The notes beneath the pieces are model-generated. The model was not told the origin of the DNA. It ran no database searches and saw nothing but the letters and a program-made list of their open reading frames with translations. This document shows, in pieces, positions 42,558 through 51,267 of a stretch of DNA of 64,000 nt (position 1 is its first letter; each line of letters opens with the position of its first letter). The stretch lies in the NCBI GenBank assembly GCA_934465295.1, contig CAKSKU010000003.1, forward strand, positions 1-64,000. Reading direction: 5' to 3'. The translations under genes and the position numbers were made by a program. The DNA is from an uncultured Oscillospiraceae bacterium (lineage in GTDB: Bacteria; Bacillota; Clostridia; Oscillospirales; Ruminococcaceae).

Positions 42558-44333
42558 TCAGATAACGTTATACTCTTTGAGTATCTTTTCAACGTCAGTT
42601 CCCTTGATCTTTTCGAGGAGCTTTTTGATAGCGAATCTTTCGATAAGGTTATAGTCCATATCGGTGATCTTTTTGCCGTCGCGAAGCTTTACGGTCGCAT
42701 CGAGCAATGCACGGATATCATAGACGCTTCCCCATACTTCGGGTACGCCTCTGTCGATATTGAGGAGAGTGTAAACCGCTTCCATACCTGTACGCATCGA
42801 ATACTCGGTGGTGAAGATAGTATCACGCTTTGTTTCTGCGAACTGTCCGAGAAATGCGAAGTTTACTGCGCCCTGAGGAACAACGTCCGGACGGTCGCCG
42901 TACTCACGGGGCATAAAGAATGCTGTGATATAAGGCATCATACACGGAACAGTGTTTGCGCTGTGTTCGGCGAGGTCTTCGATCTCATTCTCGGGAACGC
43001 CGATATGATAGAGCCATTCCATACAGATCTCTTTACCCGTGCAGTCACGCATCGGCTTCTTTACATAGTCGCCGATCTTATCGGAGAAGAGTGCATATAC
43101 CCAGACGAGGCACTGATCCTTAGGCTGGCTTCTGAACTGCGGCTGACGGTTTATCGTCCAGCTTAAGAGCCATGAGGAATCCTTAGCGGTTACGATACCG
43201 CCCGTTACTACCTTGCCCGAGAATGGGTCACGCTTGCATATATTCTTGATATAAGGTATAATGCGCTGATCGAGGGTCGTGACGGTTGCGCTCATCCAGT
43301 TTGTCTGTTCGGGATCGGAGCAGAACTTATCGGGGTGACCGAATGACGGATCCTGTGCGGCGATCTTTTTCCACATATCCCAGCCGCCGCCTTTTTTGAT
43401 CTCATAATTATAAGGAGCAGGTGTGTTCTGGCTGCCGATAGAGGAGTTCTCAACGCAGCCGCCGTTGGTGATGAAAACGAGGTCGTTTTCGGTAAGGTCG
43501 ATAGATTCCTCATTGCCGTCACGGATAACATCGATGCGTGTTGCCTGCTTGCGTTCGGGTGTGCAGTCGAATTCAACGTTTACGACTTTTACGCCGAAGT
43601 GGAACTGAACGCCGAAGCTTTCGAGGTACTTCACCATAGGGAGTATCATTGATTCATACTGGTTATACTTTGTGAAGCGGAGAGCCTTGAAGTCGGGAAG
43701 TCCGCCGATATGGTGAATGAAACGCTGGATATAAAGCTTCATTTCGAGTGCGCTGTGCCAGTTCTCGAATGCGAACATCGTGCGCCAGTAGAGCCAGAAG
43801 TTCGAGTTGAGAACTTCATCATCAAAAACATCGGTGATGCGCTTGTTCTGGAGTTCCTCATTCGGTGTGAAGAAGAGCTTCATTATCTCCATTGCGCCCT
43901 TGTCGGAGATGTCGAATTTTCCGTCTGTGTGAGCATCCTCGCCTCTGTTCACGGTCGCACGGCAGAGTGAATAGTTCGGGTCAGCCTTGTTGAGCCAGTA
44001 GTATTCATCGAGGACGGAAACGCCCTCTGTTTCGATAGACGGTATCGAGCGGAACAAGTCCCACATTACCTCAAAGTGGTTGTCCATTTCACGTCCGCCT
44101 CTCATAACATAGCCGACGTTCTCAAACTTCCAGCCGTCGCAAGCGCCGCCTGCGAGCTGCTCTTTTTCAAGGATATGAACGTGTTCGCCCTTCATCTGTC
44201 CGTCACGGACAAGGTAGCAGGCTGCTGTCAGAGCGGCAAGACCGCTTCCTACGATATATGCTGACTTTCCGTCAACGCCCTCAGGCTTCAAAGGTCTTGC
44301 AAATGCTTCGTAATTTCCGCTTGAATAATACAT
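42558..44333 (-). CDS. ohyA: Oleate hydratase (myosin-cross-reactive antigen family)
   Basis: FAD-dependent enzyme that adds water to the cis-9 double bond of oleic and related fatty acids, giving 10-hydroxy acids; in gut bacteria it detoxifies unsaturated fats. The 591 residues match the family: dinucleotide-binding motif YIVGSGLAALTAACYLVRDG near 26-45, the conserved FENVGYVMRGGREMDNHFEV that contains the catalytic Glu region, and FITNGG further on. A strong AGGAGG site precedes the ATG. It has its own promoter, and a TetR-type regulator gene lies just upstream on the same strand. Confidence 0.94.
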   Translation of the reverse strand: MYYSSGNYEAFARPLKPEGVDGKSAYIVGSGLAALTAACYLVRDGQMKGEHVHILEKEQLAGGACDGWKFENVGYVMRGGREMDNHFEVMWDLFRSIPSIETEGVSVLDEYYWLNKADPNYSLCRATVNRGEDAHTDGKFDISDKGAMEIMKLFFTPNEELQNKRITDVFDDEVLNSNFWLYWRTMFAFENWHSALEMKLYIQRFIHHIGGLPDFKALRFTKYNQYESMILPMVKYLESFGVQFHFGVKVVNVEFDCTPERKQATRIDVIRDGNEESIDLTENDLVFITNGGCVENSSIGSQNTPAPYNYEIKKGGGWDMWKKIAAQDPSFGHPDKFCSDPEQTNWMSATVTTLDQRIIPYIKNICKRDPFSGKVVTGGIVTAKDSSWLLSWTINRQPQFRSQPKDQCLVWVYALFSDKIGDYVKKPMRDCTGKEICMEWLYHIGVPENEIEDLAEHSANTVPCMMPYITAFFMPREYGDRPDVVPQGAVNFAFLGQFAETKRDTIFTTEYSMRTGMEAVYTLLNIDRGVPEVWGSVYDIRALLDATVKLRDGKKITDMDYNLIERFAIKKLLEKIKGTDVEKILKEYNVI

Positions 44334-44386
44334 AAGATTACCTCCTGAAAGTAGTTTTGTTTTTAGCTTTCCCTTTCGGTATCTAT

Positions 44387-44415
44387 ATATTATCTCATAA
44401 CGATAAATTTTTCAA
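44387..44415 (-). promoter_or_regulatory. Promoter of ohyA with an internal inverted repeat
   Basis: Minus-strand TTGAAA (44410-44415) and TAATAT (44387-44392) with 17-base spacing. The inverted repeat TTATC-N7-GATAA (44390-44406) lies in the spacer and may be the operator of the neighbouring TetR protein. Confidence 0.6.
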
Positions 44416-44426
44416 TAAACAGAAAT

Positions 44427-44457
44427 GCCCCTCTGATAAGTTTTTTATCAAAGGGGC
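44427..44457 (-). terminator. Terminator of the TetR-type gene
   Basis: On the minus strand GCCCCTTTGATAA pairs with TTATCAGAGGGGC. It separates the regulator from ohyA, which has its own promoter 12 bases beyond. Confidence 0.65.
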
Positions 44458-44517
44458 AAAACAGATTATTTTTTTATCATTTTTGTAATTTTGATAAAAA
44501 TTTTTTGATAAAAATTT

Positions 44518-45078
44518 TTATTTGTTAGTCTTAAATCGCTCAAGCGCAGCTGTGACATTTCCGCTCATAACAACGGAAAGATCGTCGATCATTTCGTGAG
44601 GGTCGTCTTTCATTCCTCGCTTCACCCAGTCGAGCATAAGTCCGACAAAGGCGTACTTGTAAAAATCGGCGATGAACTTTTTATCCTCATCACGGACGTT
44701 CATTCCTGCGGATTTTTCTTCAACAACGCCGATAAGGAGATCGTAGGTCAGCTTGTAGAGGTAGATCTCGACCTGTTCACGGCTGACGGAGTGGTAAACG
44801 TTCAGAATGAACGGCTTGTTGTCAAGGACGGCTTCAAAAATCTGCAGAAATCCCTGCTGCCAGGTGTCGTAGGTCTTTTTGCCCTCGAGAGCCTTTTTTG
44901 CGTCCTCAACGCAGCACCATTCGATAAGGTCATAGATATCCTTGAAATGATAATAAAAGGTCATACGGTTGATACCGCAGTCCTCGGTGATGTCGTTGAT
45001 AGTTATCTTTTCAAGCGGTTTTTTCAGCAGCAGATTTTTCAGTGAAGCTTCAAGCGCACGTTTCGTTACCTGTGACAT
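44518..45078 (-). CDS. TetR/AcrR-type transcriptional regulator
   Basis: A 186-residue regulator. The N-terminal helix-turn-helix (ITINDITEDCGINRMTFYYH, about 24-43) is typical, and the C-terminal ligand domain resembles the DhaS-like TetR_C subgroup. It is on the same strand as and just upstream of ohyA, with a terminator between. It plausibly represses ohyA in the absence of fatty acids, which is an inference. It has its own promoter. Confidence 0.85.
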   Translation of the reverse strand: MSQVTKRALEASLKNLLLKKPLEKITINDITEDCGINRMTFYYHFKDIYDLIEWCCVEDAKKALEGKKTYDTWQQGFLQIFEAVLDNKPFILNVYHSVSREQVEIYLYKLTYDLLIGVVEEKSAGMNVRDEDKKFIADFYKYAFVGLMLDWVKRGMKDDPHEMIDDLSVVMSGNVTAALERFKTNK

Positions 45079-45114
45079 TGTTCCCGACCGTCCTTTCTTT
45101 TTCAGGCTGTTATT

Positions 45115-45143
45115 ATTTTATCATCGGTTTCGGGGTTTGTCAA
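45115..45143 (-). promoter_or_regulatory. Promoter of the TetR-type gene
   Basis: Minus-strand TTGACA (45138-45143) and TAAAAT (45115-45120) with 17-base spacing, about 35 bases before the start. Confidence 0.7.
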
Positions 45144-45240
45144 GGAAAGAAAGTACAATGCGCTCTGCTGCAAACTTTTTTCACATTTTTTGAACTTTTG
45201 ATGAAACGCAACAGAGCTATTGATCTTTTCAAAAAAGTAA

Positions 45241-45576
45241 ATACACCGCGGTGAGGTCATTTGCGGTTCGTCGGGGCTTGCAGGAATGACGGCATTTCTT
45301 CCGTTTGATTTTGACAGGGAAAAGCAGCGCTCCATGCTGAACCGCAGGGAGTGTATGCCGATAATCGCCAGCAGTCTGGTTTCGTTCATCGCTATGATAA
45401 ACCCTTCAAAGATAATACTGACAGGCGGACTTATAACGGCGGAAAAAATACCCGAGATACGCAGTATGTGCGAAAAATATATCCCGAAGGAGCATATGCC
45501 CGAGTTTGTATTTGAACCCGACCCCAATAAATATTATGTGTACGGAATGTACCGCAGGGCAATACAGGAGGTATAA
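45241..45576 (+). pseudogene. Truncated ROK-family sugar kinase/regulator remnant
   Basis: The translation after an in-frame stop at 45238 reads IHRGEVICGSSGLAG and then, from the ATG at 45286, INPSKIILTGGLITAEKIPE and a C-terminal tail, which matches only the last about 110 residues of ROK-family proteins (usually about 300). The N-terminal ATP-binding half and most of the central part are absent. There is no ribosome binding site of note. It ends three bases before the acetyltransferase gene, suggesting an original operon. It may be a decayed glucokinase-like or NagC-like gene. Confidence 0.7.
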
Positions 45577-45578
45577 CA

Positions 45579-46169
45579 ATGACTGAAAAGGAAAAGGCTC
45601 AGGCAGGCTATCTTTATGATGCAAATTATGATAAGGCTCTGGCAAGCGAAAGAGCGCATTGTGCGGAGCTTGTGCATAAGCTGAACAGCCTGCCGAGCTA
45701 TGACACGGAAAACAGGAGAACGATACTTAAGGAGCTTCTCGGCAAAGTACCCGACAGTGCCGTGATATTATCGCCGTTCAACTGCGATTACGGATATAAT
45801 ATTTCTGTCGGAGAGAACTTTTTCTCCAACTATAACTGCACGATACTTGACGGAACAAGCGTGACCTTTGGCGACAATGTTTTTATAGCACCGAACTGCT
45901 GCTTCTCCACCGCAGGTCATGCGATCGATGTCGAACAGCGCAACAAGGGACCGGAGATCGCATGGAAGATAACAGTCGGCGACAATGTATGGATAGGTGC
46001 GAATGTTGTCGTGCTGCCCGGAGTGACTATCGGAAGCAACACGGTGATCGGCGCAGGCAGCGTTGTAACAAAGGATATCCCATCGGGAGTTATCGCAGTC
46101 GGAGATCCCTGCCGTGTTATGCGTGAGATAACCGGGCAGGATAAATATAAGTATAAAACGGCTGAATAA
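45579..46169 (+). CDS. Maltose/galactoside-type O-acetyltransferase
   Basis: A 196-residue left-handed beta-helix acetyltransferase of the LacA/Maa type. The hexapeptide-repeat region runs from about 60 to 185 (ISVGENFFSNYNCTILDG, VWIGANVVVLPGVTIG). The catalytic His lies in CFSTAGHAID. It transfers acetyl from acetyl-CoA to sugars. AGGAGG lies just before the ATG. It follows the ROK remnant by three bases, and a terminator follows it. Confidence 0.9.
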   Translation: MTEKEKAQAGYLYDANYDKALASERAHCAELVHKLNSLPSYDTENRRTILKELLGKVPDSAVILSPFNCDYGYNISVGENFFSNYNCTILDGTSVTFGDNVFIAPNCCFSTAGHAIDVEQRNKGPEIAWKITVGDNVWIGANVVVLPGVTIGSNTVIGAGSVVTKDIPSGVIAVGDPCRVMREITGQDKYKYKTAE

Positions 46170-46186
46170 GCAGCCCGATACCGATA

Positions 46187-46231
46187 AAAAAGCCCGCAAA
46201 CCTTGGTCTGACCAGAGCTTGCGGGCTTTTC
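46187..46231 (+). terminator. Terminator of the acetyltransferase gene
   Basis: AAAAGCCCGCAA pairs with TTGCGGGCTTTT, followed by CT-rich sequence. The rest of the gap to the tRNA (46170-46523) holds a small hairpin with a T7 run at 46309-46330 and the tRNA terminator; I see no gene there. Confidence 0.8.
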
Positions 46232-46476
46232 TGTTGGGTGAAAATTTAAAATGCGCAAAAATTTCGGATAGCGGCTTTACATTTACATATAATGTCATTG
46301 GAGAAAAGTGTGCAAATGCACATTTTTTTCTAACGGAGACGAAATATCTTTACCTCGGCATAGAGCAGTTCCTGCTTGACGAGAACAGTATGAATATCTG
46401 ATCCACATTCTGACCCACATCTTTTGAAATTCTGCCCCTTTTGATGATGTATCTGAACAATAAAACAGCAAAAATA

Positions 46477-46519
46477 AAAGTCCGCAAACCACGGTAAAAC
46501 CTTGATTTGCGGACTTTTT
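46477..46519 (-). terminator. Terminator of tRNA-Pro
   Basis: On the minus strand AAAAAGTCCGCAAA pairs with TTTGCGGACTTTT, five bases beyond the tRNA 3' end, followed by a T-rich run. Confidence 0.8.
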
Positions 46520-46523
46520 AATC

Positions 46524-46600
46524 TGGTCGAGGTGACGGGACTCGAACCCACGGCCTCTGCGTCCCGAACGCAGCGCTCTACCAAACTGAGCCACACCTCG
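46524..46600 (-). tRNA. tRNA-Pro (anticodon CGG)
   Basis: On the minus strand, starting CGAGGTG and ending CACCTCG then ACCA, the acceptor stem is perfect (CGAGGTG/CACCTCG). The D-arm is GCTCAGTTTGGTAGAGC, the anticodon stem CTGCG/CGCAG with loop TTCGGGA (anticodon CGG, reading CCG), and the T-arm GTGGGTTCGAGTCCCGT. CCA is encoded. Length 77. There is a sigma-70 promoter about 70 bases upstream and a terminator downstream. Confidence 0.97.
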
Positions 46601-46671
46601 ATTACTGTTTTGGACGAATTTCCCCCGCTTTGATAAACAAACGAAAGAGCAATTCCGAATACAGCATTAAT

Positions 46672-46700
46672 ATTATACTATATAAATCCGAAAAAGTAAA
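46672..46700 (-). promoter_or_regulatory. Promoter of tRNA-Pro
   Basis: Minus-strand TTTACT (46695-46700) and TATAAT (46672-46677) with 17-base spacing. Confidence 0.6.
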
Positions 46701-46822
46701 GGGGTTTTGCAAAATTTTTTATATTTTTTTCGGCTCAGCCGCTTTTGGCTGTTATGAACGGCTGCCGAAAATGTATCTGTGGACTGTTGGTTGATGTGGG
46801 TCGGGCAATGCTCCGGGGAGCA

Positions 46823-47518
46823 TCATTGATCGGGGATATTTCCTTTCAGCAGCTGTATTTTGCCGCTCAGGACTGCATTTTTATAGTCAAGATAGGACTT
46901 TATCGGTGTTTCCGTAAGTATTCCGCCGTCGAAATATTTGTCTGTCGTGCTGTGGGAATCCGAGCCTGCCGTTTCGGGGAGATCGTACCACTCGGCGTAT
47001 ATTTTTGCACGCTCGTTGAATTTTTTATCATAATGCGAGGCGTTGATGACCTCAACGGCGTCAACATTGTGCGGACAGAGTGTGAACCGCTTGATATAGT
47101 CATAGTCACGGAACGGGTGAGCGTGTACAACGAAAAATCCGCAGCTTCGGCAATAGTTGAGGACGTCCGTTATCTCATAATCGACGTCGAGGATGTTTCC
47201 GTTTTCGATTAGCCACTGCTTATCTGCGCCGTAAATGAGAAAATCCGCACCGAAAAAGGTGTATTCCACGCCGAAGAAAACGTCAAGCCCGATCTTATCG
47301 CCCAGCTCCTTGGCGTGTTCATAGCCCTTGCAGTAAAGCTCGATGCGCTCTTTCCACGGGAGGTTTCTCGGGACTGCGGAGTTGCCGTTGAAAAAGTGGT
47401 CGGTGACGAAAATGCCGTCATAGCCCTCGTCCTTGTATTTCTGCGCCATTTCTGTGCCCGTTGACATTCCGCAGTCGCTTGCCTCGGAGGTGTGGCAGTG
47501 TGTTTCGTATTTATACAT
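46823..47518 (-). CDS. PHP-domain metal-dependent phosphoesterase
   Basis: A 231-residue PHP-type protein: ETHCHTSEASDCG at the N-terminus, FVTDHFFNG, GVEYTF, FFVVHAHPFRDYD, and AGSDSHS near the C-terminus, all metal-binding His/Asp motifs. It is probably a phosphoesterase of unknown substrate. I start it at MYKYETHCH (47518) since the longer frame is only the out-of-frame end of the dipeptidase gene. It begins one base after the dipeptidase stop, so translation is coupled. Confidence 0.85.
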   Translation of the reverse strand: MYKYETHCHTSEASDCGMSTGTEMAQKYKDEGYDGIFVTDHFFNGNSAVPRNLPWKERIELYCKGYEHAKELGDKIGLDVFFGVEYTFFGADFLIYGADKQWLIENGNILDVDYEITDVLNYCRSCGFFVVHAHPFRDYDYIKRFTLCPHNVDAVEVINASHYDKKFNERAKIYAEWYDLPETAGSDSHSTTDKYFDGGILTETPIKSYLDYKNAVLSGKIQLLKGNIPDQ

Positions 47519-47519
47519 T

Positions 47520-48890
47520 TCAGTTTTCCTTTCCGCAAAGGGCAATGATAGCGTTTGCGTAAATTTCGGCATTCTGGAGCAGGCTTTCTTCCTTGATAAA
47601 TTCATCTGCGCCGTGCATATTGTTCTCGTCGCCGGGGAACTCTGCGCCGAAAGCAACGCCGTTTTCGGTCTCGTGGACATAGGTTCCGCCGCCGATAGCG
47701 ATAGGCTCGCCCTTTTCGCCCGTGACGTCCTCATAAACGCCGAGCAGAGTTTTTACGAAGCTGCTTTCCGCCGAAACGTGGTGAGGTTCGCTCTGCATGA
47801 TAGGTTCAGCACTTACGCCGACAGCCTTTGCCGCATTTTCAAGCTTTTCAAGTATGCCCTTGCAGCTTTCGCAGACGGGAAAGCGGATATCCTGCGTGCA
47901 GACGAGCCTTCCACCCGAAATTTCAGCCATACTTAAAACAGTTGTGACTGCGCCCGATACCTCGTCCGAGCATTTTATACCGCAGCTTGCGCCGTCCGTT
48001 TCGCCGAATGGGAAAAGTGCCGAAAATGCCTTTGCTTCATCGATATCACATTCTGCAAGAAGCTCCAGAAGTGCGGTCAGAGCGTTTACTCCCAACTCAG
48101 GTGTCGAAGCGTGTGCGCTTTTGCCGTGAGCGGAAATATTGGTCAGTCCGTTTTCTTCATTTATGTCAAATTTAACTTCAAGTGCAAGCTTTTCAGCCGC
48201 CTTGCGGAGCGTTTCGGCAGGAATTTTCACCTGTGCCTTTGCAGTTTCGGGAACGGCGTTGACCATAGCTCCGCCGCTTATCGAAATTATCTTTTCACAT
48301 TTATGCGAAAGCTTTATGCGCATCATACCCTTTTCGATGTTTATGAGCGGAAAAGAGCCGTCGGGCGTGAAAAGCAGCGGAGGAAAGCTCTCCTTTTTCC
48401 GATAATATTCCATATCGGCAGAGCCGTTCTCCTCGTTGCTGCCGAGGATAAGGCGGACGTTTTTATCTATCGCAAAGCCAAGCTCCTTTATGCATCGCAT
48501 AGCATAGAGCGCAGCTATTGCAGGACCTTTATCGTCTATCGCACCTCGTCCGAACAGTTTTCCGTCCTCGGCTGTAAGCTCAAACGGCGGCTTTGTCCAG
48601 CCGTTTCCCTCGGGAACGACATCAAGGTGGCAGAGTATGCCGAGGTGCTTTTCGCCGTTGTTGAGCAGGTCTGCGGAGACAGCATAGTTGTCGCAGTTAT
48701 GCGTGATAAAGCCGTACTTTCGGCAGATCTCCTCGGCTTTGCGGAGAGCCTTGACGTTGTTTTCGCCGAAGGGGCAGCCCTCGGACGGCTCGGACATAAC
48801 GGAGGGTATTCTTATAAGCTCCGCAAGGTCGGCGACCATTTCGTCACGCTTTGATGTGATGTAGTTTTTTATCATTTCTTTTCTGTTCAT
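47520..48890 (-). CDS. Dipeptidase PepV (M20 family)
   Basis: A 456-residue zinc-dependent dipeptidase of the M20/PepV type. It has LGILCHLDVVPEGNGW (zinc His/Asp), the catalytic GRGAIDDKGP with bridging Asp, SNEENGSADMEYY (general base Glu), and the C-terminal GGGTYVHETEN. I place the start at MNRKEMIK (48890), with AAGGAAA suitably before it; the ATG at 48896 lies too close to the site. The PHP gene follows one base later. It separates from the upstream membrane protein gene by a terminator. Confidence 0.92.
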   Translation of the reverse strand: MNRKEMIKNYITSKRDEMVADLAELIRIPSVMSEPSEGCPFGENNVKALRKAEEICRKYGFITHNCDNYAVSADLLNNGEKHLGILCHLDVVPEGNGWTKPPFELTAEDGKLFGRGAIDDKGPAIAALYAMRCIKELGFAIDKNVRLILGSNEENGSADMEYYRKKESFPPLLFTPDGSFPLINIEKGMMRIKLSHKCEKIISISGGAMVNAVPETAKAQVKIPAETLRKAAEKLALEVKFDINEENGLTNISAHGKSAHASTPELGVNALTALLELLAECDIDEAKAFSALFPFGETDGASCGIKCSDEVSGAVTTVLSMAEISGGRLVCTQDIRFPVCESCKGILEKLENAAKAVGVSAEPIMQSEPHHVSAESSFVKTLLGVYEDVTGEKGEPIAIGGGTYVHETENGVAFGAEFPGDENNMHGADEFIKEESLLQNAEIYANAIIALCGKEN

Positions 48891-48918
48891 AAGCATTTCC
48901 TTTGGTATAAGAATTTAA

Positions 48919-48948
48919 AAGGCTGCCCGAAAAATAACGGGCAGCCTT
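48919..48948 (-). terminator. Terminator of the bactofilin operon
   Basis: On the minus strand AAGGCTGCCCG pairs with CGGGCAGCCTT followed by TTT. It separates the membrane protein gene from pepV. Confidence 0.8.
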
Positions 48949-48952
48949 GGTT

Positions 48953-50164
48953 TTATTTCCTTCTCTGAACTGTTCCCTGTCTGCGTGCGCCGTTCTTTGC
49001 AGGTGCGGCGGCTTTCTTCTTTGAAAAGCTCGTTGTATAATAGGCTTCAATATTTGCGTTGGTCGCAAGCTGTATCGCAACTATTGCGCAGATTGCGATA
49101 ACAACGATGAAGAATATAAGCGTTTCAAAATAGTTATCGGGCTTTCTCTCGGTATTGAGCGCATAATTTACGCAGGTATAGACTGTATAAACCGTCTCCA
49201 CCGAGAAGAAAACGCAGGAGGAAAGTCTGAAAAAGCTTGCTTTGAGCAGCATAAGGAGTGCGAAGATAACGCCGCCCATCGAAGCATAGGTGATTATACT
49301 GAGGTTATCGGGGTTGAGTTTTGTGTACATTATGAGCGAAGCCGCAATTCCGCCGACCGCCATAAGCACAAGCGAGAGCAGACCCTTTTTCGCTTTCTTT
49401 ACCTTTTGCTCATGCATAAGGCTCTTGTAAAGCTCGGCACTGTTTTTCTTGTTCACGCCCTTTGGACGGGAATCGATCTCCTTTTGCAGACGTTCCTTTA
49501 TGAGCTGCTTTTCATCACGGTCAAGAGCGTCCTGCGAATCGAAGGATGACTTCTTTTTGAGCGGAGCGGAGGCGAATATCTCGTCCGACATTTCTTCGAC
49601 CTTGGGACGGTTTCCGATCTCCCTTGCAAGGTCGTCAAGCTCCTGCTGTTTGCGCTTGTCGTTTCGTTCCTGCTGCTTATAGTTATACCCCATATCGCTT
49701 ATCATATCCGCAGTTACCTGAACATCTTCAAGATTGTGATAAGCCTCTGCGGCTGCGAGCCTCTGCGCTTTTGCAGCTTCTATGCGATCCTGCTCCTCGT
49801 TTTCACAGATAAGCTCCTCGACGGTCTTTCCTCTGCGGTAGCCGCCGTCCTCATAATCATAGCTGTTTTCCTCGATAGGAGCGGAATGGTACGGCGAAGA
49901 TGAATAGATCGGTTCGTCGCCTGCGGCAGCTTCATTTGTGCTATCGTGAATTTCTTCGTCATTTTGGGGTTCTTCGGTCGGCTGTTCCTCCTGAACGGGA
50001 GCGGCCTGTTCAGCCTGCTGTTCAGCTTTTTTCGCATCGGCAAGGGCATTGAGATTTCCGCCCATCTTTTGCAGATCACGTTCAAAGCGAGGAACATAGC
50101 CGCTGTTATTGGTGTCTGTATCTGTATCTATCGGGTCAAAGATATCGTTGCCGTTGTTTTCCAT
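48953..50164 (-). CDS. Membrane protein with long acidic disordered N-terminus
   Basis: I do not recognise this 403-residue protein. The first about 240 residues are charged and Gln/Glu-rich (EQQAEQAAPVQEEQPTEE and similar) with probable coiled coil. About four membrane segments follow (near 262-283, 290-308, 315-335 and 350-372), and a basic Lys/Arg tail ends it. It begins 15 bases after the bactofilin gene, so it is in the same operon; a role in anchoring bactofilin or in cell shape is possible. Confidence 0.75.
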   Translation of the reverse strand: MENNGNDIFDPIDTDTDTNNSGYVPRFERDLQKMGGNLNALADAKKAEQQAEQAAPVQEEQPTEEPQNDEEIHDSTNEAAAGDEPIYSSSPYHSAPIEENSYDYEDGGYRRGKTVEELICENEEQDRIEAAKAQRLAAAEAYHNLEDVQVTADMISDMGYNYKQQERNDKRKQQELDDLAREIGNRPKVEEMSDEIFASAPLKKKSSFDSQDALDRDEKQLIKERLQKEIDSRPKGVNKKNSAELYKSLMHEQKVKKAKKGLLSLVLMAVGGIAASLIMYTKLNPDNLSIITYASMGGVIFALLMLLKASFFRLSSCVFFSVETVYTVYTCVNYALNTERKPDNYFETLIFFIVVIAICAIVAIQLATNANIEAYYTTSFSKKKAAAPAKNGARRQGTVQRRK

Positions 50165-50179
50165 TAGATCAACTCCGTT

Positions 50180-51199
50180 TTATTCTGATAAAGCGATTGC
50201 TTCGGGGAAGATGCTCGATGAGCTTTCCTGAAGGAATGTTGTGTTGACATAGCCTTGAATGGTCGCACCGTCAAGGACGGTTATGGTCGAAGCGGTGATG
50301 TTGCCGAGGATAACAGCGTCCGTCTTGAACTCTGCCTTTCCGCCGACATCAACGTTGCCTTTGATCTTTCCGTTGAGGTCAAGATACTGTGCGGAGATAT
50401 CGCCGAGGATAAGGCTGTCCCTGTCCATCTGAACCTGGCCCTTTGAAACGATATTTCCCTGCATTGAAGCACCCGACATTACGGAGTTGTTGCACTCGAT
50501 GTCGCCGACTACCTTGCCCGTAACGTTGATGTTTTTGGTAATGGTAACGTCACCCTTGACGCTTCCGTCTATATTTATATTTGCAAACGAGCGGATATTT
50601 CCGTCAATGATTGTATTTCGGGAAATAACGGTCGTTTCTTCCGTCTCATAATAAGGTGAGTCGGGTTCGTTCCCTCTGAATGAGGACGAGCGGGGCGGTC
50701 TTGGGGGAGTCGGGGGAACTGAGCCGCCGCCGAACGACTGGCTTGAACCGCCGAACGACTGGTTATTGCTTCCGAATGACTGACCCGAGCCGTAAGAACC
50801 GCTGTATGCGCTGTTCTGCACAGATTCCTGACGTGAAGCAGCACCGCTCTGACGTGCGAACTGGGAATACTGTGCGAACGGGCTCACGCTCTCAGCTTTC
50901 GGAGCTTCGGGAGCAGGCTTGGGTTCTTCCGCAGGCTTTGCGGCGGCAGGGGCGATATCGGGAGCACTGTAATCCGTTGTTCCCGTTTCTGTCTGCGCAG
51001 GCTCAGCCGCCTCGGGGGCAGCCGTTTCAGCGGCCTTTTCCTCGTGAGCGGCTTCTTCAAAGCTTTTCTTGGGCGTAGGTTCAAGATAGCTGTCAAGCTC
51101 GGTCTTCTTTTTTTCTTCCGCTGACGGCTTGTTTCCGATTATTCCGTCCTTGTGCAGGACTTCCCTCAATGCTTGATTAAAATTATCCTTAAGGCTCAT
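50180..51199 (-). CDS. Bactofilin (polymer-forming cytoskeletal protein)
   Basis: Bactofilins form stable filaments that help set cell shape and place cell wall enzymes. The 339 residues have a long low-complexity N-terminus (about 1-185, with Gly/Ser/Gln-rich SGSYGSGQSFGSNNQ) and a C-terminal right-handed beta-helix (about 190-325) with repeated VKGDVTITKNINVTGKVVG and GNVDVGGKAEF units. AAAGGA precedes the ATG. It lies between a polysaccharide deacetylase and the membrane protein gene, all on one strand. Confidence 0.88.
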   Translation of the reverse strand: MSLKDNFNQALREVLHKDGIIGNKPSAEEKKKTELDSYLEPTPKKSFEEAAHEEKAAETAAPEAAEPAQTETGTTDYSAPDIAPAAAKPAEEPKPAPEAPKAESVSPFAQYSQFARQSGAASRQESVQNSAYSGSYGSGQSFGSNNQSFGGSSQSFGGGSVPPTPPRPPRSSSFRGNEPDSPYYETEETTVISRNTIIDGNIRSFANINIDGSVKGDVTITKNINVTGKVVGDIECNNSVMSGASMQGNIVSKGQVQMDRDSLILGDISAQYLDLNGKIKGNVDVGGKAEFKTDAVILGNITASTITVLDGATIQGYVNTTFLQESSSSIFPEAIALSE

Positions 51200-51267
51200 T
51201 TTACGATCATTCCTTTCTTAACTTCCAAAAAACAGGTTCTCCTCAGCCTGCTGCTATATAAAAATCA

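Noticed and set aside
46219..46401. A 60-codon frame after the acetyltransferase
   Set aside because: It begins inside the terminator and has no ribosome site or motif.
46170..46823. Integrated prophage or genomic island at tRNA-Pro
   Set aside because: No integrase, no repeated tRNA 3' end and no foreign-looking genes on either side; neighbours are ordinary.
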